A stretch of DNA of 6,505 bases, from assembly GCA_029938595.1 (NCBI GenBank), contig JAOZUP010000238.1, positions 1 through 6,505 on the forward strand. The letters run 5' to 3'. The stretch comes from Thermoanaerobaculales bacterium (GTDB lineage: Bacteria > Acidobacteriota > Thermoanaerobaculia > Thermoanaerobaculales > Sulfomarinibacteraceae). Shown piece after piece: positions 1-6,412 of the stretch. Both the position numbers and the translations under genes were made by a program. Numbering within the stretch: the stretch's first letter is position 1; each line of letters starts with the position of its first letter. Below the pieces are notes generated by a model. It searched no databases. It saw only the letters and a program-made list of their open reading frames with translations, and had not been told where the DNA came from.

Positions 1-1091
1 CCGCCTCTGTAAAGTGTTTCAACCATGCCATCAGGTCCATGATGAGTCATTGGGCCATTGTCTGCCATAAGAATGACCAGTGTGTTTTCTTCCACCCCCT
101 GATCTTTCAGTTCTTGCAACAAGACCGGGATCCATCTGTCAAATTCCACCAGAAAATCCTGCAACATACCCGCTGACACACTCATTCTTTCCGAACCAGG
201 CTTAGGACCGAGGAAGTGAGCAGCAACAGGCTGATAGCTGATAAAGAATGGTTTGTCTGCCTTCACGCTCTTGCGGATGAAGTCGATGGTACGTTTCTGG
301 CACTCCGCTTCAATCTTGTAGTAGTCGTCTTCGTTGGGCGGGGTCCCCCACTCGCGAACCGGACCATTCTTGGTGCCTTCAAGTGCCCAGACGTAACCTG
401 TAGGTCTCCAACCTGGATCCATATCATAGGGATCATCCGGATACAATTCCGGCATGACAGACGTTGGGAACATCGGTCCAAGATCACCACGAGGCACATA
501 CATGCTGGGCACCTGATTGTAAGGAGACCAGAGTGCTTCATCGTAGCCCATATTGGTCATGTAACTTTGTTCGATGTCACCAAGGTGGCCTTTTCCATAG
601 AATGCCGTTGCGTAACCCACTTCGCTCAGTACTTCAGCGATGGTGGTCTCATTTTCACTCATCCCACCATATTCGTAGGGGAAGCTGACCGTGTACATAC
701 CCGATCTGACGGCATGTCGTCCGGTCTGGAACGCGGCACGGGTCGGTGTACAAGACGGTTCTGTATACATGCGGGCGTAGTATTGTCCCTCTGCCGCAAA
801 TTGATTCATGTTGGGTGTTTTAAAACCCCGTGCGGCCTGGATTTGTGGAATACCTATTTCCCCAACCGCAGTATCGTCCCACATGATATGGATGATGTTG
901 GGCGGTGTGCCATGCTTTTCGCGCAAAGCCTTCAGCTTGGCGTCGATCTCCGCGTCCTGCTCAGCCCACGTGTCGCCGTGCTGGGCCTTGAGAATGTAGT
1001 ACTCGGCATCATGAATGATGTCGGCCGCCATCAGCGGCGCCCCAGCGAAGACCGCAAGGGCTATGAGGGTTAACAGAATTTTTCGTGGCAT
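1..1091 (-). CDS. Exported sulfatase (arylsulfatase family), 3' end cut by window edge
   Basis: Reading the minus strand from ATG at 1091 gives 363 uninterrupted codons that run off the left edge, so only the N-terminal part is present. Residues 1-22 look like a Sec signal peptide (MPRKILLTLIALAVFAGAPLMA, written here as MPRK, a hydrophobic core, then LMA before AD), which predicts a periplasmic enzyme. The sulfatase fold is shown by the metal-ligand pair D72-D73 in IIHIMWDD, by the CTPTR motif at 114-118 whose Cys would be oxidised to formylglycine, by FYGKGHLG at 164-171 and by MADNGP with D344-N345. The family hydrolyses sulfate esters using formylglycine and a calcium ion; the substrate cannot be told. 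Residues 24-64 form an extra acidic, probably helical stretch before the catalytic core. The usual GKWHLG is GKGHLG here. AAGGAG lies 8 nt before the ATG. GC is about 50-55% in most lines counted, lower than the neighbouring genes. Family assignment is firm; specificity is unknown. Confidence 0.94.
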   Translation of the reverse strand, partial: MPRKILLTLIALAVFAGAPLMAADIIHDAEYYILKAQHGDTWAEQDAEIDAKLKALREKHGTPPNIIHIMWDDTAVGEIGIPQIQAARGFKTPNMNQFAAEGQYYARMYTEPSCTPTRAAFQTGRHAVRSGMYTVSFPYEYGGMSENETTIAEVLSEVGYATAFYGKGHLGDIEQSYMTNMGYDEALWSPYNQVPSMYVPRGDLGPMFPTSVMPELYPDDPYDMDPGWRPTGYVWALEGTKNGPVREWGTPPNEDDYYKIEAECQKRTIDFIRKSVKADKPFFISYQPVAAHFLGPKPGSERMSVSAGMLQDFLVEFDRWIPVLLQELKDQGVEENTLVILMADNGPMTHHGPDGMVETLYRG

Positions 1092-1162
1092 AATGCTCTC
1101 TCCTTTTGTGTTGGTTATTCTGATGCGAGAAACCAGAACCCTCCTGAAAGGGACCTAGCGCG
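1092..1162. promoter_or_regulatory. Divergent intergenic region between sulfatase and AraC genes
   Basis: This 71-bp gap must hold the 5' signals for two divergent genes. The Shine-Dalgarno of the sulfatase is visible as CTCCTT on the plus strand at 1100-1105, 8 nt from its ATG. The AraC gene has a purine-rich GAAAGGGA at 1146-1153, 9 nt before its ATG. I see no convincing -35/-10 pair and no clear pair of direct repeats that would mark an AraC site. The promoters may be activator-dependent, or may lie partly inside the coding regions. That it is a shared control region is inferred from geometry. Confidence 0.4.
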
Positions 1163-2224
1163 ATGACTACTCCTTCGTCCAACAGCGGGACTGTCGCAGG
1201 GATTTCATATCAAGACCGGCGTCCGCAACATCAAAAACCGGCCATCGACCCATCCGGCGCGACCCCGGCGTCGTTCGTAATCCGCCATGATTTCAACGAC
1301 ATCGACGAGCTTGGCGAGGTGGCGCGTGCCTGGAACCTGGATTTTCGTCAGCTCAACCGAGGCAACTTTCGCGGTTCGGTCATCCAGGCCGGTACCCCAC
1401 AGCTGCAGATCGGCCGACCTCGGTTGCAGGGCGTCCTCCACCAGCACGGCTCCGCGCCGGCAGGGCTTCGTACCTTCGCTATCGCAACCGATGGGAACAT
1501 CACCCTTCAATGGCGCGGCCACGAGGTCGGGGAGAACTGCATTCTCCTATTCCCGCCGAGCGGTGAGCTCGAGTCGATCTCGAATCCGGACTTTGACATG
1601 CTGCTGGTATCCGTAACGGAGGACAGCCTCGAAGCCGCGCGTCACCGGTTGGGCATCCCGGGTTCGGAAGAGGGGATGGCCGGAGTAGAGATATCGTTCG
1701 GTCAGGAATCGACACTCGCCGCCCTGCGCCGGTGGATCCTCGGCACCCTGGCCGCGGTGATTCAGGATCCAGCGATCCTTCGGAATCCCCAGCAGATCGA
1801 GAGGGCCGAAATCGAGGTGAGTGATCTCATCGTTCGCGCCCTGGTCACCGGGCGAATTGACCACGAGCACCACCGCAGCATTCGGCGGCGGCGCCTGGTG
1901 GAACAAGCGGTCCGCCTCGCTCGCGACAATGCCCAGCATATCCAGTCGGTGGCTGACCTCAGTCAGGAATCCGGCGCCTCCATTCGGACCCTGCGCCGGG
2001 GCTTCCAGGAGCGATTCGGCGTATCGCCAAAGGCCTACCTGCTGGCCCAACGCCTGATCGGGGCACGCCGCGCGCTTCGCTCCGCAACCCAGCAAGCGCT
2101 GGTCACCGACGTAGCCAACAACTGGGGCTTCTGGCACATGGGACAGTTTGCGGCGGATTATCGCCGCCAGTTCGGCGAGCTGCCGTCGGAGACGCGTGGC
2201 CGCACCCAACCAAATAGAGCTTGA
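1163..2224 (+). CDS. AraC-family transcriptional regulator
   Basis: This 353-residue cytoplasmic DNA-binding protein ends in a typical AraC/XylS double helix-turn-helix. The first helix-turn-helix covers about residues 262-286 (VADLSQESGASIRTLRRGFQ, then ERFGVSP). The second covers about 313-341 (VTDVANNWGFWHMGQFAADY, then RRQFGELPSET). The GFWHMGQFAxDYRRxFGExPSE signature is the most conserved part of the family. Residues 40-220 form a divergent N-terminal effector or dimerisation domain with β-rich, cupin-like stretches (for example GNITLQWRGHEVGENCILLF); its ligand is unknown. Length is somewhat above the usual 300 or so residues, with a low-complexity first 35 residues. The ATG at 1163 follows GAAAGGGA by 9 nt; no better start is seen. 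The gene diverges from the sulfatase across 71 bp and converges on the phosphatase gene. Regulation of the sulfatase or of itself is likely by position, but not shown by any visible operator. Confidence 0.94.
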   Translation: MTTPSSNSGTVAGISYQDRRPQHQKPAIDPSGATPASFVIRHDFNDIDELGEVARAWNLDFRQLNRGNFRGSVIQAGTPQLQIGRPRLQGVLHQHGSAPAGLRTFAIATDGNITLQWRGHEVGENCILLFPPSGELESISNPDFDMLLVSVTEDSLEAARHRLGIPGSEEGMAGVEISFGQESTLAALRRWILGTLAAVIQDPAILRNPQQIERAEIEVSDLIVRALVTGRIDHEHHRSIRRRRLVEQAVRLARDNAQHIQSVADLSQESGASIRTLRRGFQERFGVSPKAYLLAQRLIGARRALRSATQQALVTDVANNWGFWHMGQFAADYRRQFGELPSETRGRTQPNRA

Positions 2225-2269
2225 TGTTCTGACGTCCTCAGGTCTTGAGGGCCACCCGCCCGCCATCAC

Positions 2270-2340
2270 AAACCGCAGATAGCGCAGATAGACGCAGATC
2301 AACAAACAGAATCTGCGTCTATCTGCGTGATCTGCGGTTT
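2270..2340. repeat. Long inverted repeat with CGCAGAT modules between convergent genes
   Basis: Two 30-nt arms (2270-2299 and 2311-2340) are reverse complements at 28 of 30 positions and are separated by an 11-nt loop (2300-2310). Each arm contains the heptamer CGCAGAT, or its complement ATCTGCG, three times at 9-10 nt spacing: starts at 2274, 2283 and 2293 in the left arm, and at 2311, 2321 and 2330 in the right arm. The element fills most of the gap between the AraC stop (2224) and the phosphatase stop (2349). A transcript from either side would fold into a very stable hairpin, so it could end both convergent transcripts, but no U-run follows the stem on either strand and it is not a textbook intrinsic terminator. 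Elements built of degenerate ACGCAGAT units are, to my knowledge, widely dispersed in bacterial genomes; that membership is from memory. Confidence 0.85.
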
Positions 2341-2348
2341 CTCCGTGT

Positions 2349-3275
2349 TCAATCCAGCAGCTGACTTCTCAGCTCATCAACCTCCTCATCGGTGATGCCG
2401 AGGCCGTCGCGGATGTAGGCCTCCATCGAGCCGTAATCCTCCACCGCCTGCTCGAGGGCGGCGTCGATGTAGGCGCCCTGGAGAATGTAGAAGGCGTCCA
2501 TATTGGTGGTGTCCACCTCTTCCGGAGCGACCCCGGTGTTCTCGGCGTGGAGGTCGCGCAGCTGGGCGAGCCGGTGTTCGATCTCCTCCTGCCGGTACGT
2601 ATTCGAGAGGAGGTAGTCCTCGCGGATGGTCTCCCACGGAACACCGAGGGCGGAGAGCAGGATGGCGGTTGCAGTTCCGGTCCGGTGGATCCCGTGCGAG
2701 CAGTGGAAGACCAGCGGCCGGTTGGCGGGATCGGCGATCTCGCGCAGCAGGGCCGCGTAGTACTCGCGCGCCTCGACCACGAGTCGACGATGGATATCGG
2801 GGTTGATGTCCGCCGGCACCTCGGAGAAATCGCCTGTCCGCCTCGCCTCGTTGACCACCGCAGTGAGATCTCCGAGGTTGCCGGCATCCATTGGCAGGGC
2901 CACCTCGGTTACGCCTTCGGGCAGCCGGTCGGGACCGCGGGCGGCGATTTCCTTTTCGGTGAGAAAACTGACGACGGTCTCAATCCCGAGGGTCTCGAGG
3001 TGGGCCACGTCGTCGTCGCTGAGTCGAGGCAGCTCGCCGGAGCGGTAGACCTGAGCCCACTTCACCGTCCGCCCGTCGACAGTCTCGTAGCCGCCGAGAT
3101 CGCGGAAGTTGGGCTGGCCCTCTAGGGCCACCTGCCGAGCGGGAGCGGCCGGCGGCTGCACCGGTGTCGATGCGACGGGTGCGGGCGCCCTGTCGCATGC
3201 GATCACCAGCACCGTCAGCATTGCGATGGTCGCTGCCGAACGAAAACGGTGGCGCCGTTTGATCTGTTGTGACAT
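2349..3275 (-). CDS. Tyrosine/serine phosphatase family lipoprotein (Y_phosphatase3-like)
   Basis: The 308-residue protein carries the cysteine-phosphatase P-loop HCSHGIHRTG at 191-200, with nucleophile C192 and phosphate-binding R198 (C-X5-R). The hallmark NFRDLGGY at 56-63 and DYLLSN at 220-225 place it in the bacterial protein-tyrosine/serine phosphatase family (Pfam Y_phosphatase3 as I know it). These enzymes hydrolyse phosphotyrosine or phosphoserine through a cysteinyl-phosphate intermediate, and some act on phosphoinositides; the substrate here is unknown. Residues 1-27 form a lipoprotein signal with basic QIKRRHR, a hydrophobic run and the lipobox VIAC (C27), then a Pro/Ala-rich linker to about residue 48. 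The mature +2 residue is Asp, which in E. coli would hold the lipoprotein in the inner membrane facing the periplasm. The ATG at 3275 has GGAGGG (plus-strand complement at 3279-3284) close upstream. It lies 70 bp after the HlyD gene on the same strand, so it may be the last operon member or have its own promoter. Confidence 0.92.
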   Translation of the reverse strand: MSQQIKRRHRFRSAATIAMLTVLVIACDRAPAPVASTPVQPPAAPARQVALEGQPNFRDLGGYETVDGRTVKWAQVYRSGELPRLSDDDVAHLETLGIETVVSFLTEKEIAARGPDRLPEGVTEVALPMDAGNLGDLTAVVNEARRTGDFSEVPADINPDIHRRLVVEAREYYAALLREIADPANRPLVFHCSHGIHRTGTATAILLSALGVPWETIREDYLLSNTYRQEEIEHRLAQLRDLHAENTGVAPEEVDTTNMDAFYILQGAYIDAALEQAVEDYGSMEAYIRDGLGITDEEVDELRSQLLD

Positions 3276-3300
3276 AAACCCTCCAATACACAGTCAATGA

Positions 3301-3324
3301 ACGGGCTCGTGATGACGGGCCCGT
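3301..3324 (-). terminator. Hairpin between HlyD and phosphatase genes, possible weak terminator
   Basis: In the 70-bp gap the plus strand reads ACGGGCTCGT, GATG, ACGGGCCCGT. On the transcribed minus strand this makes a 10-bp stem with one C·A mismatch and a 4-nt loop. The sequence that follows in the transcript starts TTCATTG, which is only weakly U-rich, so termination would be partial at best. It could instead act as a processing or mRNA-stability element between the export operon and the phosphatase gene. The second arm, ACGGGCCCGT at 3315-3324, is also a perfect 10-bp palindrome by itself. Confidence 0.4.
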
Positions 3325-3345
3325 CCTGGGACCTCATCACATTTA

Positions 3346-4647
3346 TCAGAAGTAGTTCAACCAGGTGTACATTCGGAGGATCACCTTACGAATGATCCTG
3401 AAGGGCTTTCCTTTGGAAGTGTAGATGGCGGCCCTCCCGCCGGCGCCCACGGGAAGCTCCAGCGTCTGCGGCAGGTCAGGGAAGCTGACCCGAACCGCAA
3501 GCGCGGTGCCGCCCTGCAGCGTGTCAACATCGGGTAGAGAGCCACTGGGGTCGCCCTGTCCCTCGCCGCTTGCCCAGATGATGCTTTCTACAGTGCCATT
3601 GAGAATGCGACCGGGGTAGAGCTCCAACGCCACCTCCACGTCGTTGCCGACCTCAACGTGCCGGACGACGTTCTGACTCAACGGCGCGATGAGATAGCGC
3701 TCCGAGGTATCGATAAAGCTCATCACCGGTTGTGCGGCCCGCGCCACATAACCCTCGCGGAGCTGCAGGTTGGTAACGAAACCGTTTGCCGGCGCGGCGA
3801 TGGTGGTGAAGGAGAGGTTGATCTCGGCCTGGCGGAGTTGTGCCCGCACCTGCGCGACTGATGTGTTCTCCCCGTCGATCACCGAGTCGAGCGCGAGCTG
3901 AGCCTTCGACTCCATCGCACGGGCGTCGGCAAGTTGCGCCTCCGCCTGCACGACCACGGTGTTCTCGCCGTCCAATACCGCATCGACCGCCGCCCGGGCT
4001 TCCACCTGTCGGGCGATCGCCTGGATTAGTGACTCTTCAAGGGCGAGCAGCCTCTGGCGCCTGGCATCCATCACCGCGTCGCTCACCGAACCGGGATCCT
4101 GCTGTTTGGCTTCCGCCACGCGTTCGTACTCGCTCTTCCCCAGGTCGCGCTGCGCAGTTACCTGCTCCACGGCGGCTATCGCAGCATCGAGATTGGCGTC
4201 GAGACTCGTCACTTGTTGGCGCGCATTCACCAGGGCGGCTTTCGCCATGACGACATTGGCCTTCGCGCTGTCGAGGTTGTCCTGGAGCATCTCCGCGCTC
4301 TGTTCGGACTGCACGAGCGCCGCCCTCAACCCGTCCACGGCGGCCTGGAAAGGCGCCGGATCGATCGTGAAAAGGACGTCACCCTTCTTGATCGGCTGAT
4401 TGGCGGAGACTGGAACAGCCGTCACCTGGCCGGTTACCTGCGGCGCGATCTGGACGACGTACTGGGTAATCACGGCGTTCGTGGAGTAGGGCTGAAAGAG
4501 GTTCATCGCCAGCAGGATGGCTCCGATGACGACCACCCCCACAATGACGGCGGCGGTATAGGACTTGGCGTTCGGCTCGACGAGCTTGAGCTTGAAGAAC
4601 AGCAACCAGATCAGGCCAACGTAGATCAGGGTCAGAATGGCGATCAT
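3346..4647 (-). CDS. HlyD-family membrane fusion (periplasmic adaptor) protein, YiaV/YibH-like
   Basis: This 433-residue adaptor is predicted to be anchored in the inner membrane and to span the periplasm towards an outer-membrane channel. Two hydrophobic segments (about 2-20 and 31-50) precede the first lipoyl/barrel-sandwich half (about 61-100, IAPQVTGQV and IKKGDVLFTIDPAPF). A long α-helical hairpin, Ala/Gln-rich and coiled-coil-like, fills about 101-280. The second lipoyl half contains APANGFV at 285-291, then a β-barrel follows. The C-terminal IIRKVILRMYTWLNYF (418-433) closely resembles the end of E. coli YiaV as I remember it. The hairpin carries a 32-residue internal duplication, listed separately. 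The ATG at 4647 is preferred over an in-frame start further upstream (5028) because AGGAGG (complement at 4654-4659) sits 6 nt away and because the upstream part would overlap another gene. Start and upstream stop overlap as ATGA, suggesting translational coupling. YiaV and YibH are the alternatives among E. coli paralogues, so no symbol is given. Confidence 0.95.
   Translation of the reverse strand: MIAILTLIYVGLIWLLFFKLKLVEPNAKSYTAAVIVGVVVIGAILLAMNLFQPYSTNAVITQYVVQIAPQVTGQVTAVPVSANQPIKKGDVLFTIDPAPFQAAVDGLRAALVQSEQSAEMLQDNLDSAKANVVMAKAALVNARQQVTSLDANLDAAIAAVEQVTAQRDLGKSEYERVAEAKQQDPGSVSDAVMDARRQRLLALEESLIQAIARQVEARAAVDAVLDGENTVVVQAEAQLADARAMESKAQLALDSVIDGENTSVAQVRAQLRQAEINLSFTTIAAPANGFVTNLQLREGYVARAAQPVMSFIDTSERYLIAPLSQNVVRHVEVGNDVEVALELYPGRILNGTVESIIWASGEGQGDPSGSLPDVDTLQGGTALAVRVSFPDLPQTLELPVGAGGRAAIYTSKGKPFRIIRKVILRMYTWLNYF
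3826..3987 (-). repeat. Internal tandem duplication in the HlyD hairpin
   Basis: Residues 221-242 (VDAVLDGENTVVVQ, then AEAQLADA) and 253-274 (LDSVIDGENTSVAQ, then VRAQLRQA) match at 13 of 22 positions with an offset of exactly 32 residues (96 bp). The DNA also matches: around the two DGENT codons 25 of 32 bases are identical. The cores lie at 3922-3987 (first copy) and 3826-3891 (second copy). E. coli YiaV, as I recall it, has a single comparable NGEQ segment just before its second lipoyl half, so this looks like a lineage-specific lengthening of the descending helix. Confidence 0.75.
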
Positions 4648-4955
4648 GGAGTGCCTCCTAACCGTCGGATCTGCTCCTCGAGACTTTCGACTCTCGATTC
4701 CAGGCTGGCGACTTTCTCCGAGCCCTCGACGGCAGACTGTTCGCGGGGCCGAATGTAGGCCCAGATCAGGGCAAAAGGCCAGAGAACACCGAGCGTGATG
4801 ATGCCCAGCCAGCTCGCAACGTTGATCGCTTCGGCCTGCGGGTGATTGCGGCCCTTGGCTATCTTGCCGGGCAACATCCCCAAGTACGCCAGGATGACGC
4901 CGGTCAGTGCCACGAGCACAATCATTACGACTATGGTGAGGATGTTCAACACCAT
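4644..4955 (-). CDS. DUF3302 small inner-membrane protein (YiaW/YibI-like)
   Basis: From ATG at 4955 this is a 103-residue membrane protein with two transmembrane helices (about 3-27 and 46-67) and a charged C-terminal coiled coil (about 79-99, VASLESRVESLEEQIRRL). The segment AKGRNHPQAEAINVASWLG at 33-51, followed by LWPFALIWAYIRP, matches the conserved core of E. coli YiaW as I remember it (AKxRNHPHADAIHVAGW, then WPFLWIWA). DUF3302 proteins have no established biochemical function; they are found next to HlyD-type adaptors and probably help to assemble or anchor them. A GTG at 4964 in the same frame would overlap the previous stop as GTGA and give 106 residues. I prefer 4955 because it is ATG, follows AAAGGTG by 6 nt and lines up with the family N-terminus. 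Its stop overlaps the adaptor start (ATGA), so the two are almost certainly made together. Confidence 0.9.
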   Translation of the reverse strand: MVLNILTIVVMIVLVALTGVILAYLGMLPGKIAKGRNHPQAEAINVASWLGIITLGVLWPFALIWAYIRPREQSAVEGSEKVASLESRVESLEEQIRRLGGTP

Positions 4956-4960
4956 TTCGT

Positions 4961-6412
4961 TCACCTTTCTCCGGAACCCGGGGACGCCGCGGCAGCGCGG
5001 CCGGTGGGAATCGATTCGTTGACACCAAGGCTCAGGTAGAGATTGATGCGATTGGCCAGGCGCTGGTTCCTCAGACTCAGCAGCTGACGCTGGGTCGCGA
5101 CCGAGTTCTGTTGAACCAGCAGCACGTTGGTGAAGTCGATCAGCCCGACGTCGTACTGGATCAACGCCTGACGCAGTCCGCTGGCGATCTCAGTTACCGC
5201 GATCTCCTGAAACTGCTCAGCCTCTCTGAGGTACTCATCATTGGTCAGGGTGGTCTCGACCTCGTTAAAGGCTCTCAGGACGGCCTGCACGTACTGGTGG
5301 AGGGCGGCCTGCTGCTGGGACGTCGCGATCTCGACATTGGCCTTGAGGTCGCCACCGGCAAAGATCGGAGCAAACAGCCCCGCGGCGAGCGTCCAGAACG
5401 GATCGGGCGCACCGATCACGTCCCTCAGGTCACTGCTCGCACTGCCGGCCGATCCGGTCAGGGCAAGGCTGGGGAGGCGCGCCGCCTGGGCCACCTGGAT
5501 CGTGTAAAAGGCCGCGGCGACCCGGCGCTCGGCTGCCACCAGATCGGGCCGCTGCTCGAGAACCTCAGCCGGAATGCCGGCTGCCACCGGCGGCGGAACC
5601 GCCGCCAGCTCCGTCGCCAGCTCCATCTCGGCGTCGGGATACCGCCCCAGCAGCACCTCGAGGCTGCGCACCGCCTGCTCGTAGCCAGCGCGGGCCTTGC
5701 GCAAGAATTCCTCGCCGGAAGCAAGCTGGAACCGCGCCAGGTGGAGGTCCAACTCCGATGTCAGACCCGCGTTGTATCTGGCTTGGGCAAGGGAGAGGTT
5801 GCGCTCGAAGAGCTCGATATTCTGCTCCGCCAGCTCGACCTGCATTTTACTTTCGACAGCCTGGAACCATGCCTTGGCCGTCTGCGCAGCCAGCGAGAGA
5901 CGGGCAAAAGCGTACTGCGAACCGGAAGCCTCGAAGTCTGCGAGCCCGGACGCTTTCCCAGCCCGAATCCCACCCCACAGGTCGACCTCCCAGACGATGT
6001 CGAGCGAAACGCCGCTGGTGGTGGTCGTGCCGCCGCCCTCGTAGCCGCCCTGCGACGAGCCGCCGGCGCCGGCGCTGATGAACGGGTAGAGCCTCGCCCC
6101 GGCTTTGATGGCGGCCTGTCTCGCCACCTCCAGCTGGGCCGCGGCGGTTTGCAGGTCCTGGTTGTTCTCGAGTGCCTCGGCAACGATCGCCTCCAGCCTC
6201 GGGTCTCCGAAATCAGCCAGCCACCCGGCAGGCAGGTCTTGGGCCTTCGTCTCAGATTGCGAGACCCACGCATCCGGAACCTCGATGCTCGGAGGCATCA
6301 CCGGCTCGGACGGTTGCCGAACAGTACAGCCAAAGCCGAGGAGTAATGCTCCGGCGGCGACCGCCCCTAGCCTGCATATCTCACCAGCTTTCTGCTGCGG
6401 CCGGCGATGCAC
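4961..6412 (-). CDS. Outer-membrane efflux lipoprotein (NodT/TolC-type outer-membrane factor)
   Basis: From GTG at 6412 this is a 483-residue outer-membrane channel subunit, a usual length for the NodT family. Residues 1-29 form a lipoprotein signal (HRR near the start, GAVAAGALLLGFGC, lipobox Cys29). Two homologous outer-membrane efflux repeats follow: VDLWGGIRAG (143-152) and ARYNAGLTSELDLHLA (211-226) belong to the first, RPDLVAAERRVAAA (288-301), LPSLALTGSAG (313-323) and QYDVGLIDFTNVLLVQQ (419-435) to the second. Three such subunits normally form a β-barrel with a periplasmic α-tunnel that docks on an adaptor such as the HlyD protein downstream. In-frame reading continues upstream to another GTG at 6502, but that stretch is a palindromic repeat; GTG 6412 is the only in-frame usual start codon close to the signal peptide. 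No good Shine-Dalgarno is visible before it. The stop overlaps the optional GTG of the next gene. Being first in the operon, its promoter probably lies at or beyond the window edge. Confidence 0.93.
   Translation of the reverse strand: MHRRPQQKAGEICRLGAVAAGALLLGFGCTVRQPSEPVMPPSIEVPDAWVSQSETKAQDLPAGWLADFGDPRLEAIVAEALENNQDLQTAAAQLEVARQAAIKAGARLYPFISAGAGGSSQGGYEGGGTTTTSGVSLDIVWEVDLWGGIRAGKASGLADFEASGSQYAFARLSLAAQTAKAWFQAVESKMQVELAEQNIELFERNLSLAQARYNAGLTSELDLHLARFQLASGEEFLRKARAGYEQAVRSLEVLLGRYPDAEMELATELAAVPPPVAAGIPAEVLEQRPDLVAAERRVAAAFYTIQVAQAARLPSLALTGSAGSASSDLRDVIGAPDPFWTLAAGLFAPIFAGGDLKANVEIATSQQQAALHQYVQAVLRAFNEVETTLTNDEYLREAEQFQEIAVTEIASGLRQALIQYDVGLIDFTNVLLVQQNSVATQRQLLSLRNQRLANRINLYLSLGVNESIPTGRAAAASPGSGER

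Noticed and set aside
216..1073. Open frame of 285 codons on the plus strand opposite the sulfatase
   Set aside because: The minus-strand frame contains the CTPTR, WDD and ADNG sulfatase motifs; the plus-strand translation has no recognisable features.
2235..2249. Short inverted repeat CCTCA-ggtct-TGAGG after the AraC stop as a terminator
   Set aside because: The stem is about 5 bp, with no U-run; too weak to call beside the much stronger repeat at 2270-2340.
1547..2305. Open frame of 252 codons on the minus strand opposite the AraC gene
   Set aside because: It starts inside the inverted repeat and runs antisense to a well-supported AraC domain; it shows no family motif.
4648..5028. Upstream extension of the HlyD frame to 5028
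   Set aside because: It would overlap the whole DUF3302 gene, its 127 residues are basic and non-family-like, and a strong AGGAGG sits 6 nt before ATG 4647.
5111..6346. Long open frame (411 codons) on the plus strand opposite the outer-membrane gene
   Set aside because: It is a shadow of the high-GC coding strand: composition is Arg/Gly/Leu-rich with no recognisable domain, while the minus-strand frame has clear NodT-family motifs throughout.
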